Source: Pseudomonas fluvialis
GTDB taxonomy: Bacteria > Pseudomonadota > Gammaproteobacteria > Pseudomonadales > Pseudomonadaceae
Direction: 5' to 3'
NCBI RefSeq assembly: GCF_002234375.1
Contig: NZ_NMQV01000005.1
Span: 1 to 64,000 of the forward strand
Length of the DNA stretch: 64,000 bases
The first letter of the stretch is position 1. Every line of letters starts with the position of its first letter. The notes beneath the pieces were generated by a model. The model saw nothing but the letters and a program-made list of their open reading frames with translations, was not told the DNA's origin and did not search any database. Both the position numbers and the translations under genes were made by a program. Below are positions 1-9,332 of this stretch, piece after piece.

Positions 1-536
1 AACCTCCGGCCAACACGGCCAAGCTCGAGGTGAAAAAAGGGAAAAAAGAAATGCCCGTCCACCACACCGGCGAGCTGCAGAACCAGGTCAGCGAGCTACG
101 ACCTGCGCTGCAGGCCGCCGAACAGGCCCTGCAAGCCGCCCAGGCCAGCATACCGCCCGCAACCACATCCGCCGCCCAGGACGACGCCCTGAAAAAAGCC
201 AAGATCGAGCTGGCGTTGAAGCGTGCCGAACTCAAGAAAGCGCAGAAAGCCGGTGCCGACCAGGCACAACTGGACAGCCTGCAGGATGCGCTAAACGCTG
301 CCGAACAGGCTCTGCACGACGTGGAAGCCCAACGTGGCGAGCCCACCGCGCGCCAACGCGTGATGCCCAGCGGAGTGGATGACGCCTACAAAGCCTGCAA
401 GACCGAGCTGGCCTTCGCCCGTGCCGACCTGCGCAAACTGGAACGAGACCCGGCCAGCAGCGAAGATGCCCTGGCACAGGCCCGCCAACGCCTGGCCAGT
501 GCCGAGCAACGCCTTGCCGAACTGCCACAGCACTAA
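1..536 (+). CDS. rsxC: RsxC/RnfC electron transport complex subunit, C-terminal fragment
   Basis: This is the 3' end of a gene that begins left of the window; the frame is open from base 3 to the stop at 534-536. The visible part is a low-complexity, Ala/Gln/Lys/Glu-rich, probably helical tail with two degenerate copies of a roughly 48-residue unit, one starting near DDALKKAKIEL and one near DDAYKACKTEL. Long Ala/Lys-rich C-terminal extensions are known in gammaproteobacterial RnfC/RsxC. The catalytic NADH/FMN and Fe-S regions are outside the window. The call depends mainly on position: rsxD begins 49 bases downstream and rsxG, rsxE and nth follow in the usual order. In this family the complex is a membrane-bound ion-motive NADH:ferredoxin oxidoreductase, or in enterobacteria the reducer of SoxR. 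Confidence 0.85.
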   Translation, partial: PPANTAKLEVKKGKKEMPVHHTGELQNQVSELRPALQAAEQALQAAQASIPPATTSAAQDDALKKAKIELALKRAELKKAQKAGADQAQLDSLQDALNAAEQALHDVEAQRGEPTARQRVMPSGVDDAYKACKTELAFARADLRKLERDPASSEDALAQARQRLASAEQRLAELPQH

Positions 537-585
537 CCTGCCCGGTGCCGCCAGGCACCGGGCACCTTAGCCAACCGGAGCATCC

Positions 586-1617
586 ATGGCCCTGCCCCGC
601 ATCACCTCGCCCCATGCCAAAGGCAGCAACCGTACCCAGCGGCTGATGACCCTAGTCATCCTGGCTACCCTGCCGGGACTCGGCGTGCTCACCTGGCTGT
701 ACGGCATCGGCAACCTGGTCAACCTGCTACTGGCCAGCGCCACCGCACTGCTGGTCGAAGCGCTGGTGCTGAAGATTCGCCAACGCCCGCTGGTTTTTTT
801 CCTCAATGACCGCAGCGCGCTATTGAGCGCCGTGCTGCTGGCCCTGGCACTGCCTCCCTACGCCCCCTGGTGGTTGACCGTCATTGCCAGCGCCAGCGCC
901 CTGCTGCTGGGCAAGCACCTGTATGGCGGCCTCGGGCAGAATCCCTTCAACCCGGCCATGCTCGGCTATGTGGTGGTGCTGATTTCCTTTCCGTTGGAAA
1001 TGACCCGTTGGCCCGGCATCGCTCAGGTCAGCCCCGGCGAAGGTCTGCAACTCATCTTTGGCCTGGCCCCGCTCGCCGATGGCTGGGTGCAGGCCACCGT
1101 GCTCGACACCCTCAAGCTCAACCACAGCCTGACCCTGCAAGAACTGTATGACAGCCATGCTGCCTTCGGCCTGCTGGGCGGTGCCGGCAGCGAATGGGTC
1201 AACCTGGCTTTCCTGCTCGGCGGCCTGTTCCTGCTCTACAAGAAGGTCATCAGCTGGCACGCCCCGCTGGGCATGCTGCTGGCTCTGCTGGTAATGAGCC
1301 TGCTGTTCTGGAATGGCAGTGGGTCGGCCTCGCACGGTTCGCCCCTGCTGCACCTGCTCAGTGGTGCCACCATGCTCGGCGCATTCTTCATCATCACCGA
1401 TCCCGTTTCCGGTGCCACCAGCCCGCGTGGCCGCCTGGTGTTCGGCATGGGCGTCGGCATTATCCTGTACGTCATCCGGGCCTGGGGCGGTTACCCCGAC
1501 GCCATGGCCTTTGCCGTTCTGCTGATGAACCTGGCAGCACCGACCATCGACTACTACACCCGTCCGCGCACCTACGGCCATCGCCAGGCCGAGCGCGGCT
1601 TCAAGCTCGGGGAATAA
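586..1617 (+). CDS. rsxD: RsxD/RnfD electron transport complex membrane subunit
   Basis: A 343-aa polytopic membrane protein of the NqrB/RnfD family. Hydrophobic helices run from about residues 20-60, 75-110, 115-135, 200-245 and 255-320. The conserved [13 protein letters not shown] segment lies near 117-129 and [16 protein letters not shown] near 259-274. These proteins carry a phosphoester-linked FMN on a threonine; the best candidate is the Thr in VQATVL near residue 171, but I could not align it rigorously. The gene is preceded by rsxC and followed after 4 bases by rsxG, so it is part of one operon. In the complex it is thought to form part of the transmembrane electron and ion path with RsxG and RsxE. 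Confidence 0.95.
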   Translation: MALPRITSPHAKGSNRTQRLMTLVILATLPGLGVLTWLYGIGNLVNLLLASATALLVEALVLKIRQRPLVFFLNDRSALLSAVLLALALPPYAPWWLTVIASASALLLGKHLYGGLGQNPFNPAMLGYVVVLISFPLEMTRWPGIAQVSPGEGLQLIFGLAPLADGWVQATVLDTLKLNHSLTLQELYDSHAAFGLLGGAGSEWVNLAFLLGGLFLLYKKVISWHAPLGMLLALLVMSLLFWNGSGSASHGSPLLHLLSGATMLGAFFIITDPVSGATSPRGRLVFGMGVGIILYVIRAWGGYPDAMAFAVLLMNLAAPTIDYYTRPRTYGHRQAERGFKLGE

Positions 1618-1621
1618 ACCC

Positions 1622-2260
1622 ATGCTCCCGGAAGTTTCCCGCTCCATGCTGAAGAACAGCCTGCTGTTGGGGGTGTTCGCGGTAATCACCGTAGGCAGTG
1701 TCAGCCTGCTGCGGCAGGGCACAGCCGAGCGTATCGTCGCTGCGGAACGCGCCATGCAACAACGCGCCCTGGAGGAAATACTACCGGCAGGTAGCTACGA
1801 CCAGCTGTTGCTCGATAGCCCACTACAGCTAACCGACCCACTGCTCGGCAGCAAACTCGCCCAGCCTGCCTATCGCGCCGTGCGCGCGGGCCAGACCAGC
1901 GCCGTGATCCTGCGCACTACCGCAACGGACGGCTACAGCGGTGCCATTCAGCTGCTCGTAGCCATCCAGGCCGACGGCCGATTGGCCGGCGTCCGCACCT
2001 TGCAGCACCGCGAGACCCCCGGCCTGGGCGACAAGATCGAGCACCTCAAGCACCCCTGGATCCTCGGTTTCACTGGCAAATCTCTACAGGACCCGCAGAG
2101 CAGCGGCTGGGCCGTGAAGAAAGACGGCGGCCAGTTCGACCAGTTTGCCGGCGCCACCATCACCCCCCGCGCCGTGGTCAAGGCCGTGCACCAGGCCCTG
2201 CGTTACTTCGACGCACACCGCAACGAACTGCTCGCTACCGAGGAGGCTTCCCGTGGCTAA
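1622..2260 (+). CDS. rsxG: RsxG/RnfG FMN-binding electron transport subunit
   Basis: A 212-aa protein with one N-terminal membrane anchor (about residues 10-30) and a periplasmic FMN-binding domain. The family signature [10 protein letters not shown] is near residues 131-140. The covalent flavin attachment motif FAGATIT is at about 175-181, with Thr179 the expected acceptor for the ApbE-type flavin transferase. It starts 4 bases after rsxD and its stop overlaps the start of rsxE by 8 bases, so translational coupling is likely. Length agrees with RnfG proteins (about 205-220 aa). Confidence 0.95.
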   Translation: MLPEVSRSMLKNSLLLGVFAVITVGSVSLLRQGTAERIVAAERAMQQRALEEILPAGSYDQLLLDSPLQLTDPLLGSKLAQPAYRAVRAGQTSAVILRTTATDGYSGAIQLLVAIQADGRLAGVRTLQHRETPGLGDKIEHLKHPWILGFTGKSLQDPQSSGWAVKKDGGQFDQFAGATITPRAVVKAVHQALRYFDAHRNELLATEEASRG

Positions 2261-2966
2261 ACCCAGCTATCGCGACATTGCCAGCAACGGCCTGTGGCAC
2301 AACAACCCGGCGCTGGTCCAACTGCTCGGTCTGTGTCCCCTGCTCGGCGTGAGCAACTCGGCAGTCAACGCACTGGGGCTGGCGCTGGCAACCTGCGTGG
2401 TACTGACCTGCTCCAACCTCGCCGTGTCGCTGGCCCGCGGTGTGGTCAAAAGTGCCGTGCGCCTGCCGGTGTTCGTGATGATCATCGCCGCGCTGACCAC
2501 CTGTATCGAACTGCTGATGCAGGCTTTCACCTACGAGCTGTACCAGATACTGGGCATTTTCATCCCGCTGATCACCACCAACTGCGTGATTCTCGGCCGA
2601 GCCGATGGTTTTGCCGCCAAGCATGATCCTGCACGTGCCGCCTTTGACGGCCTGATGATGTCACTGGGCTTTGGCCTGGTACTGGTTCTGCTCGGCGCAC
2701 TGCGCGAACTGCTCGGCAGCGGCACGCTGTTCGCCAACATGCATTTGCTGTTCGGCCCTATGGCCAGCGACTGGACATTCAGCCTGCCCAGCAATTATCC
2801 CGGCTTCCTGCTGGCTATCCTGCCGCCGGGCGCCTTCATCGTCATGGGACTGCTGATTGCCCTGAAAAACCGTAGTGACGAGATCCTGAGCGAGCGGGCC
2901 AAGGCGCGCCAGGTCGCTGCGCCAGCCGTCAGTCGGCGCGTGCGCGTCACCGGAGTCATCGAGTGA
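2253..2966 (+). CDS. rsxE: RsxE/RnfE electron transport complex membrane subunit
   Basis: A 237-aa protein with about six transmembrane helices, of the NqrD/RnfE family. The segment [15 protein letters not shown] near the middle is typical of this family and lies close to the membrane Fe-S centre of the related Nqr/Rnf subunits. I place the start at the GTG at 2253 because a perfect AGGAGG lies at 2241-2246 and the protein then begins VAKPSYRDI, matching family N termini; the longer frame upstream is only the shadow of rsxG. It overlaps rsxG by 8 bases. The next gene, nth, follows after 83 bases, an arrangement conserved in gammaproteobacteria. Confidence 0.95.
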   Translation: MAKPSYRDIASNGLWHNNPALVQLLGLCPLLGVSNSAVNALGLALATCVVLTCSNLAVSLARGVVKSAVRLPVFVMIIAALTTCIELLMQAFTYELYQILGIFIPLITTNCVILGRADGFAAKHDPARAAFDGLMMSLGFGLVLVLLGALRELLGSGTLFANMHLLFGPMASDWTFSLPSNYPGFLLAILPPGAFIVMGLLIALKNRSDEILSERAKARQVAAPAVSRRVRVTGVIE

Positions 2967-3049
2967 GCGCCAACCGGCTGCTGCCCTGCGCTCCTGTTAC
3001 CACACTAGCGCTCGACATGACGCATTAACTGAAGGCTTGTAGCTCACCC

Positions 3050-3688
3050 ATGAATGCCGCCAAGCGCCTGGAAATCTTCCGCCGCCTGCATGAAGACAAT
3101 CCCGAGCCGAAGACCGAGCTCAACTACAGCTCACCTTTCGAGCTGCTGATTGCGGTGATTCTCTCCGCACAGGCCACCGACGTGGGCGTGAACAAAGCCA
3201 CTGCGCGCCTGTTTCCGCTGGCCCGTACGCCGCAGGCCATGTACGCGCTGGGCTACGAGGGGCTGTGCGAGCACATCAAGACCATCGGCCTGTATCCAAC
3301 CAAGGCACGCAATGTCCTCGAGACCTGCCGGCTGCTGGTCGAGCGGCATGGCGGCGAGGTGCCACAAACCCGTGAAGAGCTGGAAGCGCTACCCGGCGTC
3401 GGCCGCAAGACCGCCAACGTGGTACTCAACACCGCCTTCCGCCAGCCAGCCATGGCCGTGGACACGCATATCTTCCGGGTCAGCAACCGCACCGGCATCG
3501 CGCCCGGCAAGAATGTGCTGGAGGTCGAGAAAAAACTCCTCAAGTTCGTTCCCAAGGATTACCTGCTGGACGCCCACCACTGGCTGATCCTGCATGGTCG
3601 CTATGTATGCCAGGCACGCAAGCCTCGCTGCGGCAGTTGTCGTATCGAAGACCTGTGCGAATTCAAGGGCAAGACCAGTGACGATTGA
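3050..3688 (+). CDS. nth: Endonuclease III (DNA glycosylase/AP lyase)
   Basis: A 212-aa base-excision repair enzyme that removes oxidised pyrimidines and cleaves abasic sites. The helix-hairpin-helix LPGVGRKTANVV contains the catalytic lysine, and the catalytic aspartate follows in VDTHIFRVSNR. Four cysteines spaced C-x6-C-x2-C-x5-C near residues 190-206 bind the 4Fe-4S cluster. Length equals the family norm (about 211 aa). It sits directly downstream of the rsx operon; the 83-base gap has no obvious terminator, so read-through from rsxE is plausible. Confidence 0.98.
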   Translation: MNAAKRLEIFRRLHEDNPEPKTELNYSSPFELLIAVILSAQATDVGVNKATARLFPLARTPQAMYALGYEGLCEHIKTIGLYPTKARNVLETCRLLVERHGGEVPQTREELEALPGVGRKTANVVLNTAFRQPAMAVDTHIFRVSNRTGIAPGKNVLEVEKKLLKFVPKDYLLDAHHWLILHGRYVCQARKPRCGSCRIEDLCEFKGKTSDD

Positions 3689-3796
3689 GCATCATCATGT
3701 TTAGCCAAGCTACTGATTGAAAAAATCTTTTTTACCCGCTCCGGGTTTGCCGCTATAAGGTGCGCGAAACCTGCCCCCTGCCTCCCGGAGTCAAGC

Positions 3797-3976
3797 ATGA
3801 GTGCCAAAGAAGAAATCGAGCTTGAAGACGACCTTGTCGCAGATGACAGCGATGACACGGATGATGCGCCGGTCGAAGTGGCCAAGACCAACCTGACCAA
3901 GCGTCGCATCATCGACAACCTGCTGGAAGAGCGACGTCTGCAGAAAGACCTGGCCGATTACGACTACGATTTCTGA
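3797..3976 (+). CDS. Small acidic conserved hypothetical protein (59 aa)
   Basis: A 59-residue protein. The N-terminal half is extremely acidic, with runs of Asp and Glu; the second half is a basic/acidic helix around TKRRIIDNLLEERRLQKDL, ending in DYDYDF. An SD-like CCCGGAG precedes the ATG by about 7 bases. Pseudomonads carry a similar small gene next to nth, which supports its reality. I know of no assigned function. The charge pattern suggests a protein-binding or nucleic-acid-mimicking peptide, but that is speculation. A strong bidirectional terminator follows 12 bases after the stop. Confidence 0.75.
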   Translation: MSAKEEIELEDDLVADDSDDTDDAPVEVAKTNLTKRRIIDNLLEERRLQKDLADYDYDF

Positions 3977-3988
3977 AGGAAAACGCCC

Positions 3989-4028
3989 ACAAAAAACCCC
4001 TGCCAGGTAACTGGCAGGGGTTTTTTGT
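3989..4028. terminator. Bidirectional rho-independent terminator
   Basis: An 18-bp perfect inverted repeat (arms 3989-4006 and 4011-4028, loop GTAA). It combines a GC stem with A and T runs on the two sides, so it can terminate both the small gene ending at 3976 and argG coming from the right. Confidence 0.93.
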
Positions 4029-4043
4029 GGCTGAGCAGTCCGC

Positions 4044-5267
4044 TTAGTTGAGCGGGCTGCGACCCTTGCCGGCAGCGATGCGCATGCGCAGCGCGTTCAG
4101 CTTGATGAAGCCAGCCGCGTCGGCCTGGTTGTAGGCACCGCCATCTTCCTCGAAGGTCGCGATGTTGGCGTCGAACAGCGAGTCGTCGGACTTGCGCCCG
4201 GTGACGATGACGTTGCCCTTGTACAGCTTCAGGCGCACTACGCCGTTCACGTTGGCCTGCGAGGCATCGATCATCTGCTGCAGCATCAGACGCTCCGGGC
4301 TCCACCAGTAGCCGTTGTAGATCAGGCTGGCGTACTTGGGCATCAGCTCGTCTTTCAGGTGAGCGACTTCACGGTCGAGGGTGATCGACTCGATGGCCCG
4401 GTGGGCACGCAGCATGATGGTGCCGCCGGGGGTCTCGTAGCAGCCTCGCGACTTCATGCCGACGTAGCGGTTCTCGACGATGTCCAGACGGCCGATGCCG
4501 TTCTCGCCACCGATACGGTTCAGCTCGGTGAGCACCTGCGCCGGGGTCATGGCCTGGCCGTCGATGGCCACGATGTCACCGTTGCGGTAGGTCAGCTCGA
4601 TGTAGGTCGGGGTGTTCGGCGCGGCTTCCGGCGACTTGGTCCAGCGCCACATGTCTTCTTCGTGCTCGGTCCAGGTGTCTTCCAGCACGCCGCCCTCGTA
4701 AGAGATATGCAGCAGGTTGGCGTCCATGGAATAGGGCGACTTCTTGCCGGCCTTGGCGAAATCCACCGGGATCTTGTGCTTGGCAGCGTAGTCCATCAGC
4801 TTCTCGCGCGAGAGCAGGTCCCACTCGCGCCAGGGGGCGATGACCTTGACGCCCGGCTTGAGCGCATAGGCGCCCAGCTCGAAGCGCACCTGGTCATTGC
4901 CCTTGCCGGTGGCGCCGTGCGAGATGGCGTCGGCGCCGGTCTCGTTGGCGATTTCGATCAGGCGCTTGGCGATCAGCGGACGGGCGATGGAAGTACCCAG
5001 CAGGTACTCACCTTCGTAAATGGTGTTGGCGCGGAACATCGGGAAAACGAAGTCACGCACGAATTCTTCGCGCAGGTCGTCGATGTAGATTTCCTTGACG
5101 CCCATGGCCTGGGCCTTGGCACGGGCCGGCTCGACCTCCTCGCCCTGACCGAGGTCGGCGGTGAAGGTCACCACTTCGCAGTTATAGGTGTCTTGCAGCC
5201 ACTTGAGGATCACCGAGGTGTCCAGGCCACCGGAATAGGCCAGAACTACCTTCTTTACGTCCGCCAT
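4044..5267 (-). CDS. argG: Argininosuccinate synthase
   Basis: A 407-aa cytoplasmic enzyme joining citrulline and aspartate with ATP, the penultimate step of arginine synthesis. The N-terminal ATP pyrophosphatase loop [12 protein letters not shown] is at about residues 10-21, and [15 protein letters not shown], typical of the family, lies near 115-130. I use the ATG at 5267 ([14 protein letters not shown]), which matches family lengths of about 400-405; a longer in-frame extension has no support. The gene is monocistronic, between the terminator at 3989-4028 and motY, which ends 97 bases upstream of this start on the same strand. Confidence 0.98.
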   Translation of the reverse strand: MADVKKVVLAYSGGLDTSVILKWLQDTYNCEVVTFTADLGQGEEVEPARAKAQAMGVKEIYIDDLREEFVRDFVFPMFRANTIYEGEYLLGTSIARPLIAKRLIEIANETGADAISHGATGKGNDQVRFELGAYALKPGVKVIAPWREWDLLSREKLMDYAAKHKIPVDFAKAGKKSPYSMDANLLHISYEGGVLEDTWTEHEEDMWRWTKSPEAAPNTPTYIELTYRNGDIVAIDGQAMTPAQVLTELNRIGGENGIGRLDIVENRYVGMKSRGCYETPGGTIMLRAHRAIESITLDREVAHLKDELMPKYASLIYNGYWWSPERLMLQQMIDASQANVNGVVRLKLYKGNVIVTGRKSDDSLFDANIATFEEDGGAYNQADAAGFIKLNALRMRIAAGKGRSPLN

Positions 5268-5364
5268 GCCATCCACTCCACGGGGTTGTACGAAAACCGT
5301 GGATTCTACTGGCCTTGCCGGGGGATTTACAGGGGCGCGACACGACCGGGCAGGCAAGCGACGT

Positions 5365-6252
5365 TCAGGGGGCCTCGGCGCTCAACAACGGCTCACGCGA
5401 CAAGGTGACCGTCACCCGGCGGTTTTTCGCCCGGTTGCCGGCACTGTCATTGCGCACCAGGGGATAACGCTCGCCATGAAAGCGCAGGGTCATACGCTCT
5501 TCGGCAATGCCCTTGGACTTGAAGTAATCGAACACCGCCATGGCCCGACGCCGCGACAGGTCGCGATTGAGCAGGCGATTGCCGCTGTTGTCGGAATGCC
5601 CGTCCAACTCGATGCGCAACACGCTGGGATCGGCCTGCATATAGTCGAGAATCACATCGAGCACACCCCTGGCCCGGTCATCCAACTCGATACCGCCGCC
5701 GGGAAAGCCGACCTGGGTATTGCGCAACTGGTCGAAGTTGACCGGCAACAGCTTGGCCGTACAGGCCTGATAGCGCGCATAAGCCTCAGCGAAACGTGCC
5801 GGTAGCAGACGCACTTCAAGGGGTTGAGCACCGTGCAGGGTGCGGTGGCGTACCAGCGGGCTGCGCCCCTGCAGCAAACCAGCCAGCAGACGCCCGGCCT
5901 GTTCCTGACTGCTCGTGACCGGCACATCGCCGCCCCCGGCCTGCAACGTCCCCAGGTTCAAGTCACCGCGCTGTGCCTGCCAGGGTGCGGCCGCAGCCAG
6001 CAGGGTGGCGCCTCCCGGGGCAAACCAGCGCTCCTGACTGCGCAGACGAAAGGTCGCCTGCTCACCTGCGCGGCGCACGAACTCGCCCGTGCCGAACTGA
6101 TGAATCGGCTGACTCAGACGGCACTCGAACTGATCACCCTCGACCTGCCATTCGATACGCTCCAGGCGAGTCTGGAACGTCAATGCCTGTGCCTGCTGGC
6201 AAAGCAGCACGGCAGACAGCGAGAGCAGCAGCGATGGCAGCGGCTTGAGCAC
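5365..6252 (-). CDS. motY: MotY-like flagellar motor/OmpA-domain protein
   Basis: A 295-aa exported protein. The start is a GTG at 6252 with GGAG eight bases upstream; it gives a signal peptide ([22 protein letters not shown]) followed by a MotY-type N-terminal domain. The C-terminal third is an OmpA-like peptidoglycan-binding domain with [10 protein letters not shown] and [16 protein letters not shown]. In Pseudomonas and Vibrio, MotY forms the T-ring that anchors the stator around the motor. The position between argG and pyrC is the same as that of P. aeruginosa motY, which I use to prefer this name over a generic OmpA-family label. The in-frame region upstream of 6252 overlaps pyrC antisense and is not real. 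Confidence 0.88.
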   Translation of the reverse strand: MLKPLPSLLLSLSAVLLCQQAQALTFQTRLERIEWQVEGDQFECRLSQPIHQFGTGEFVRRAGEQATFRLRSQERWFAPGGATLLAAAAPWQAQRGDLNLGTLQAGGGDVPVTSSQEQAGRLLAGLLQGRSPLVRHRTLHGAQPLEVRLLPARFAEAYARYQACTAKLLPVNFDQLRNTQVGFPGGGIELDDRARGVLDVILDYMQADPSVLRIELDGHSDNSGNRLLNRDLSRRRAMAVFDYFKSKGIAEERMTLRFHGERYPLVRNDSAGNRAKNRRVTVTLSREPLLSAEAP

Positions 6253-6379
6253 GACAGACTCCAGAAAGACACGGTATACATCCGCGCTATCGGTCAGCCG
6301 GGGAAAAACTTGAAGGCCGTGCCGCAAAAGCCCTTTTCCGGTAGCATGCGGCCATCGTTCGACCCGCCTGGAATCCTGC

Positions 6380-7426
6380 ATGTCCGACCGCATTACCCTG
6401 CTGCGCCCCGACGACTGGCACATCCACCTGCGTGATGGAGCCGTGCTCCAGCACACCGTCCGCGATGCCGCACGCAGCTTCGCCCGCGCCATCATCATGC
6501 CCAACCTGGTCCCTCCGGTACGCAATGCCGTCCAGGCTGATGCCTATCGCCAGCGCATCCTCGCAGCGCGCCCGGCAGGCAGTTCGTTCGAACCGCTGAT
6601 GGTTCTCTACCTCACCGACCATACCAGTCCCGAGGATGTGCGCGCGGCCAAGGCCAGCGGTTTCGTTCACGCAGCCAAACTCTACCCGGCCGGCGCCACC
6701 ACAAACTCCGACTCGGGTGTAACCCGCATCGACACCATCTTCCCAACACTGGAAGCCATGGCCGAAGTCGGCATGCCACTGCTGGTGCACGGTGAAGTAA
6801 CCCGCGCCGAGATCGACGTGTTCGACCGCGAGAAAGCCTTTATCGACGAACACCTGACCCGCGTGGTCGAACGCTTCCCGACACTCAAGGTGGTCTTCGA
6901 GCACATCACCACACGCGATGCCGTGCAGTTCGTGCAGGGCGCCTCAGCCCAGGTTGGCGCCACCATCACCGCCCATCACCTGCTGTACAACCGCAACCAC
7001 ATGCTGGTTGGCGGTATTCGCCCGCACTTCTACTGCCTGCCGATCCTCAAGCGCAACACGCATCAGGAAGCCCTGCTCGACGCGGCAACCAGCGGCAGCG
7101 CCAAGTTCTTCCTCGGCACCGATTCGGCGCCACACGCCCAGCACGCCAAGGAAGCGGCCTGCGGCTGCGCCGGCTGCTACACCGCCTATGCCGCCATTGA
7201 GCTGTATGCCGAAGCCTTCGAGCAACGCCATGCGCTGGACAAGCTGGAAGGCTTTGCCAGCCTGCACGGCCCGGACTTCTATGGCCTGCCGCGCAATACC
7301 GACCGCATCACCCTGGTCCGTGAAGACTGGGTAGCCCCGACCGAGCTGCCACTGGGCGAGCAGCGTGTCATCCCGCTGCGCGCTGGGGAAAAACTGCGCT
7401 GGCGCCTGCTGGAGCAATCGGCATGA
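6380..7426 (+). CDS. pyrC: Dihydroorotase
   Basis: A 348-aa zinc enzyme that cyclises carbamoyl-aspartate to dihydroorotate in pyrimidine synthesis. The metal-binding HIHLRDG is at about residues 14-20, with further ligands in the carbamylated Lys region (HAAKLYPAG), HGE and the later His residues ([12 protein letters not shown]). GTDSAPH carries the catalytic Asp. Length matches class II PyrC of gammaproteobacteria. Its last four bases overlap the start of rnt (ATGA). It is divergent from motY with a 127-base gap that must hold both promoters. Confidence 0.98.
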   Translation: MSDRITLLRPDDWHIHLRDGAVLQHTVRDAARSFARAIIMPNLVPPVRNAVQADAYRQRILAARPAGSSFEPLMVLYLTDHTSPEDVRAAKASGFVHAAKLYPAGATTNSDSGVTRIDTIFPTLEAMAEVGMPLLVHGEVTRAEIDVFDREKAFIDEHLTRVVERFPTLKVVFEHITTRDAVQFVQGASAQVGATITAHHLLYNRNHMLVGGIRPHFYCLPILKRNTHQEALLDAATSGSAKFFLGTDSAPHAQHAKEAACGCAGCYTAYAAIELYAEAFEQRHALDKLEGFASLHGPDFYGLPRNTDRITLVREDWVAPTELPLGEQRVIPLRAGEKLRWRLLEQSA

Positions 7427-8097
7427 GTGAAGAACATTACGACGACGAACTGGATGGCAGCCTGCCGCCCGGACCACGCCACCCGATGGCGGCACGCTTT
7501 CGCGGTTACCTGCCGGTAGTGGTCGATGTCGAGACCGGCGGTTTCAATGCCGCCACTGACGCGCTGCTGGAGATCGCCGCGACCATCATCGGCATGGACG
7601 AAGGCGGCTTCCTCTATCCGCAGCACACCTACTTCTTCCGTATCGAGCCCTTCGAGGGCGCCAATATCGAGCAGGCTGCCCTGGAGTTCACCGGCATCAA
7701 ACTAGATCACCCGCTGCGCCAGGCGGTCAGCGAAGAGCATGCGCTCAGCGAAATCTTCCGCGGCCTGCGCAAGTCGATCAAAGCCAATGGCTGCAAACGC
7801 GCCATTCTGGTGGGCCACAACAGCAGCTTCGATCTCGGCTTCCTGAATGCGGCTGTGGCGCGCTGCGAAATCAAGCGCAACCCCTTCCATCCCTTTTCCA
7901 GCTTCGACACCGCGACGCTGGCTGGGCTGGCCTACGGACAGACTGTGCTGGCCAAGGCCTGCCAGGCGGCCGGTATTGCCTTCGACGGCCGTGAAGCTCA
8001 TTCGGCACGCTATGACACGGAAAAGACCGCCGAACTGTTCTGCGGCATCGTCAACCGCTGGAAGGAGCTCGGCGGCTGGAACGACTTCGAGCACTGA
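7423..8097 (+). CDS. rnt: Ribonuclease T
   Basis: A 224-aa 3'-5' exoribonuclease of the DEDD superfamily that trims tRNA CCA ends and matures stable RNAs. The three Exo motifs are visible: VVDVETGG near residue 30, HNSSFDLGF near 130, and [14 protein letters not shown] near 190. Length matches the family (about 215-224). It is translationally coupled to pyrC through a 4-base overlap, as in Pseudomonas. In P. aeruginosa a peroxidase gene (tsaA) follows rnt; here it is absent and bfd comes next. Confidence 0.97.
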   Translation: MSEEHYDDELDGSLPPGPRHPMAARFRGYLPVVVDVETGGFNAATDALLEIAATIIGMDEGGFLYPQHTYFFRIEPFEGANIEQAALEFTGIKLDHPLRQAVSEEHALSEIFRGLRKSIKANGCKRAILVGHNSSFDLGFLNAAVARCEIKRNPFHPFSSFDTATLAGLAYGQTVLAKACQAAGIAFDGREAHSARYDTEKTAELFCGIVNRWKELGGWNDFEH

Positions 8098-8105
8098 CCG
8101 GCAGC

Positions 8106-8137
8106 GCCTTGCGCCGGCACAGCTGCTGGCGCAAGGC
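8106..8137 (+). terminator. Hairpin downstream of rnt, possible terminator
   Basis: A perfect 10-bp inverted repeat, GCCTTGCGCC / GGCGCAAGGC with a 12-base loop, starts 8 bases after the rnt stop. There is no U tract, so it may stabilise the mRNA 3' end rather than terminate. The remaining sequence to about 8265 shows nothing else I can name. Confidence 0.45.
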
Positions 8138-8270
8138 ATACCTTCAGCGCCCACTCCAAGCCAACCCGCCACACCGTCCTTCGCCTGCTCTCCTGCCCCC
8201 TGGCACACCTGGCCCGCGGTACCGGAACGCTCGATGTCTCAGCAGTATGCCCAGCAGCCACAGAATCTTT

Positions 8271-8289
8271 GACAATCATTCTCGTTAAC
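8271..8289 (+). promoter_or_regulatory. Candidate Fur box upstream of bfd
   Basis: GACAATCATTCTCGTTAAC matches 13 of 19 positions of the classical Fur consensus, in an AT-rich stretch 42 bases before the bfd start. bfd genes in Pseudomonas are induced by iron starvation, consistent with a Fur operator here. Spacing and composition fit an overlap with the promoter. Confidence 0.7.
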
Positions 8290-8330
8290 ATTAGTATCTG
8301 TTTCACCTTAACCAGATACGGTTTTCTGCC

Positions 8331-8546
8331 ATGTACGTCTGTCTTTGTATGGGTGTAACCGACGGCCATATCCGTGAAGCCATCATGGAAGGCTGCAGCA
8401 GCTATGCCGAAGTCCGCCAGGCCACCGAAGTCGGCACCCAGTGCGGCAAATGCGCCTGCATGGCCAAGCAGGTCTTCCGCGACAGCCTGGCAGACCTGCA
8501 CAATGCCCAGGCCATGGCCGTCAGCGCGCCCTTCCATCACGCCTGA
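8331..8546 (+). CDS. bfd: Bacterioferritin-associated ferredoxin
   Basis: A 71-aa [2Fe-2S] protein that docks on bacterioferritin and reduces its stored iron for release. The four ligand cysteines occur as CLC near residues 4-6 and CGKC near 38-41 (C-x-C ... C-x2-C), the Bfd signature. A Fur-box candidate lies upstream, and the bacterioferritin gene follows after 129 bases on the same strand. Length equals known Bfd proteins (about 64-73). Confidence 0.96.
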   Translation: MYVCLCMGVTDGHIREAIMEGCSSYAEVRQATEVGTQCGKCACMAKQVFRDSLADLHNAQAMAVSAPFHHA

Positions 8547-8585
8547 CCCGCCGCCATCCCTCAGCCATTATCAAACGCACTGTAT

Positions 8586-8616
8586 TTGCATTTGATTTCA
8601 AGCACTTGCATTTGAC
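8586..8616 (+). repeat. Phased direct repeat upstream of bacterioferritin
   Basis: TTGCATTTGA occurs twice, at 8586-8595 and 8607-8616, exactly 21 bases apart (two helical turns), in an AT-rich patch 60-90 bases before the bacterioferritin start. This phasing suggests a site for a DNA-binding protein acting on bfrB. I cannot identify the protein; a similar ATGCAAA pair sits before the PirR-like gene at 30659-30677. Confidence 0.5.
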
Positions 8617-8675
8617 AGCCGCGCGTTCGCCGACCAGACTCCTGAGATCGTGACCCCCTCACCCAGGAGCCGCAC

Positions 8676-9146
8676 ATGAAAGGCGACAAGAAAGTCATCC
8701 AGCACCTGAACAAGATCCTCGGCAATGAGCTGGTGGCCATCAACCAGTACTTCCTGCATGCCCGCATGTTCGAGGACTGGGGTCTGAAAAAGCTGGGCGA
8801 GCATGAGTATCACGAGTCCATCGACGAGATGAAGCATGCCGACAAGCTGATCAAGCGCATCCTGTTCCTCGAAGGCCTGCCCAACCTGCAGGATCTCGGC
8901 AAGCTGCACATTGGCGAGAACACCCAGGAAATGCTCGCCTCCGACCTCAAGCTGGAAATCAAGGGCATTGCCGACCTGCGTGACGCCATTGCCTACTGCG
9001 AAAGTGCTGGCGACTATGGCAGCCGCGAACTGCTGGAAGACATTCTCGAATCCGAGGAAGAACACATCGACTGGCTGGAAACCCAGCTGAGCCTGATTGA
9101 TGCGGTCGGCCTGCAAAACTACCTGCAGTCACAAATGGACGAATAA
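8676..9146 (+). CDS. bfrB: Bacterioferritin (BfrB-type)
   Basis: A 156-aa haem-containing 24-mer ferritin that oxidises and stores iron. Ferroxidase ligands are seen as Glu in [12 protein letters not shown] (near 17-28), [11 protein letters not shown] (near 46-56), and EEEH near 127-130; the haem-ligating Met is the one in DEMKH. The N-terminal 20 residues match P. aeruginosa BfrB as I remember it. A good SD (CAGGAG) precedes the ATG. It is partnered with bfd upstream and ends at the terminator at 9160-9185. Confidence 0.97.
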   Translation: MKGDKKVIQHLNKILGNELVAINQYFLHARMFEDWGLKKLGEHEYHESIDEMKHADKLIKRILFLEGLPNLQDLGKLHIGENTQEMLASDLKLEIKGIADLRDAIAYCESAGDYGSRELLEDILESEEEHIDWLETQLSLIDAVGLQNYLQSQMDE

Positions 9147-9159
9147 GTAGCGAGCATGA

Positions 9160-9185
9160 AAACGGGAGCCCAAAGGCTCCCGTTT
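9160..9185 (+). terminator. Rho-independent terminator after bfrB
   Basis: AAACGGGAGCC, a CAAA loop, then GGCTCCCGTTT, followed by a T-rich tail: a perfect 11-bp stem 13 bases after the bfrB stop. Confidence 0.93.
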
Positions 9186-9332
9186 CTTTGAAAGCCAGCT
9201 CCAGCCCCCAGACCGTGTCTGCAGAGCCATCCCAGTACTACTTGAACGGACCCTTCAGCCCCGCTACGCCTGTCGAATACGGCAGACCAGTCAACAAGCT
9301 GATCTGCCTACAGCCCAGAACGAGACACTCAG

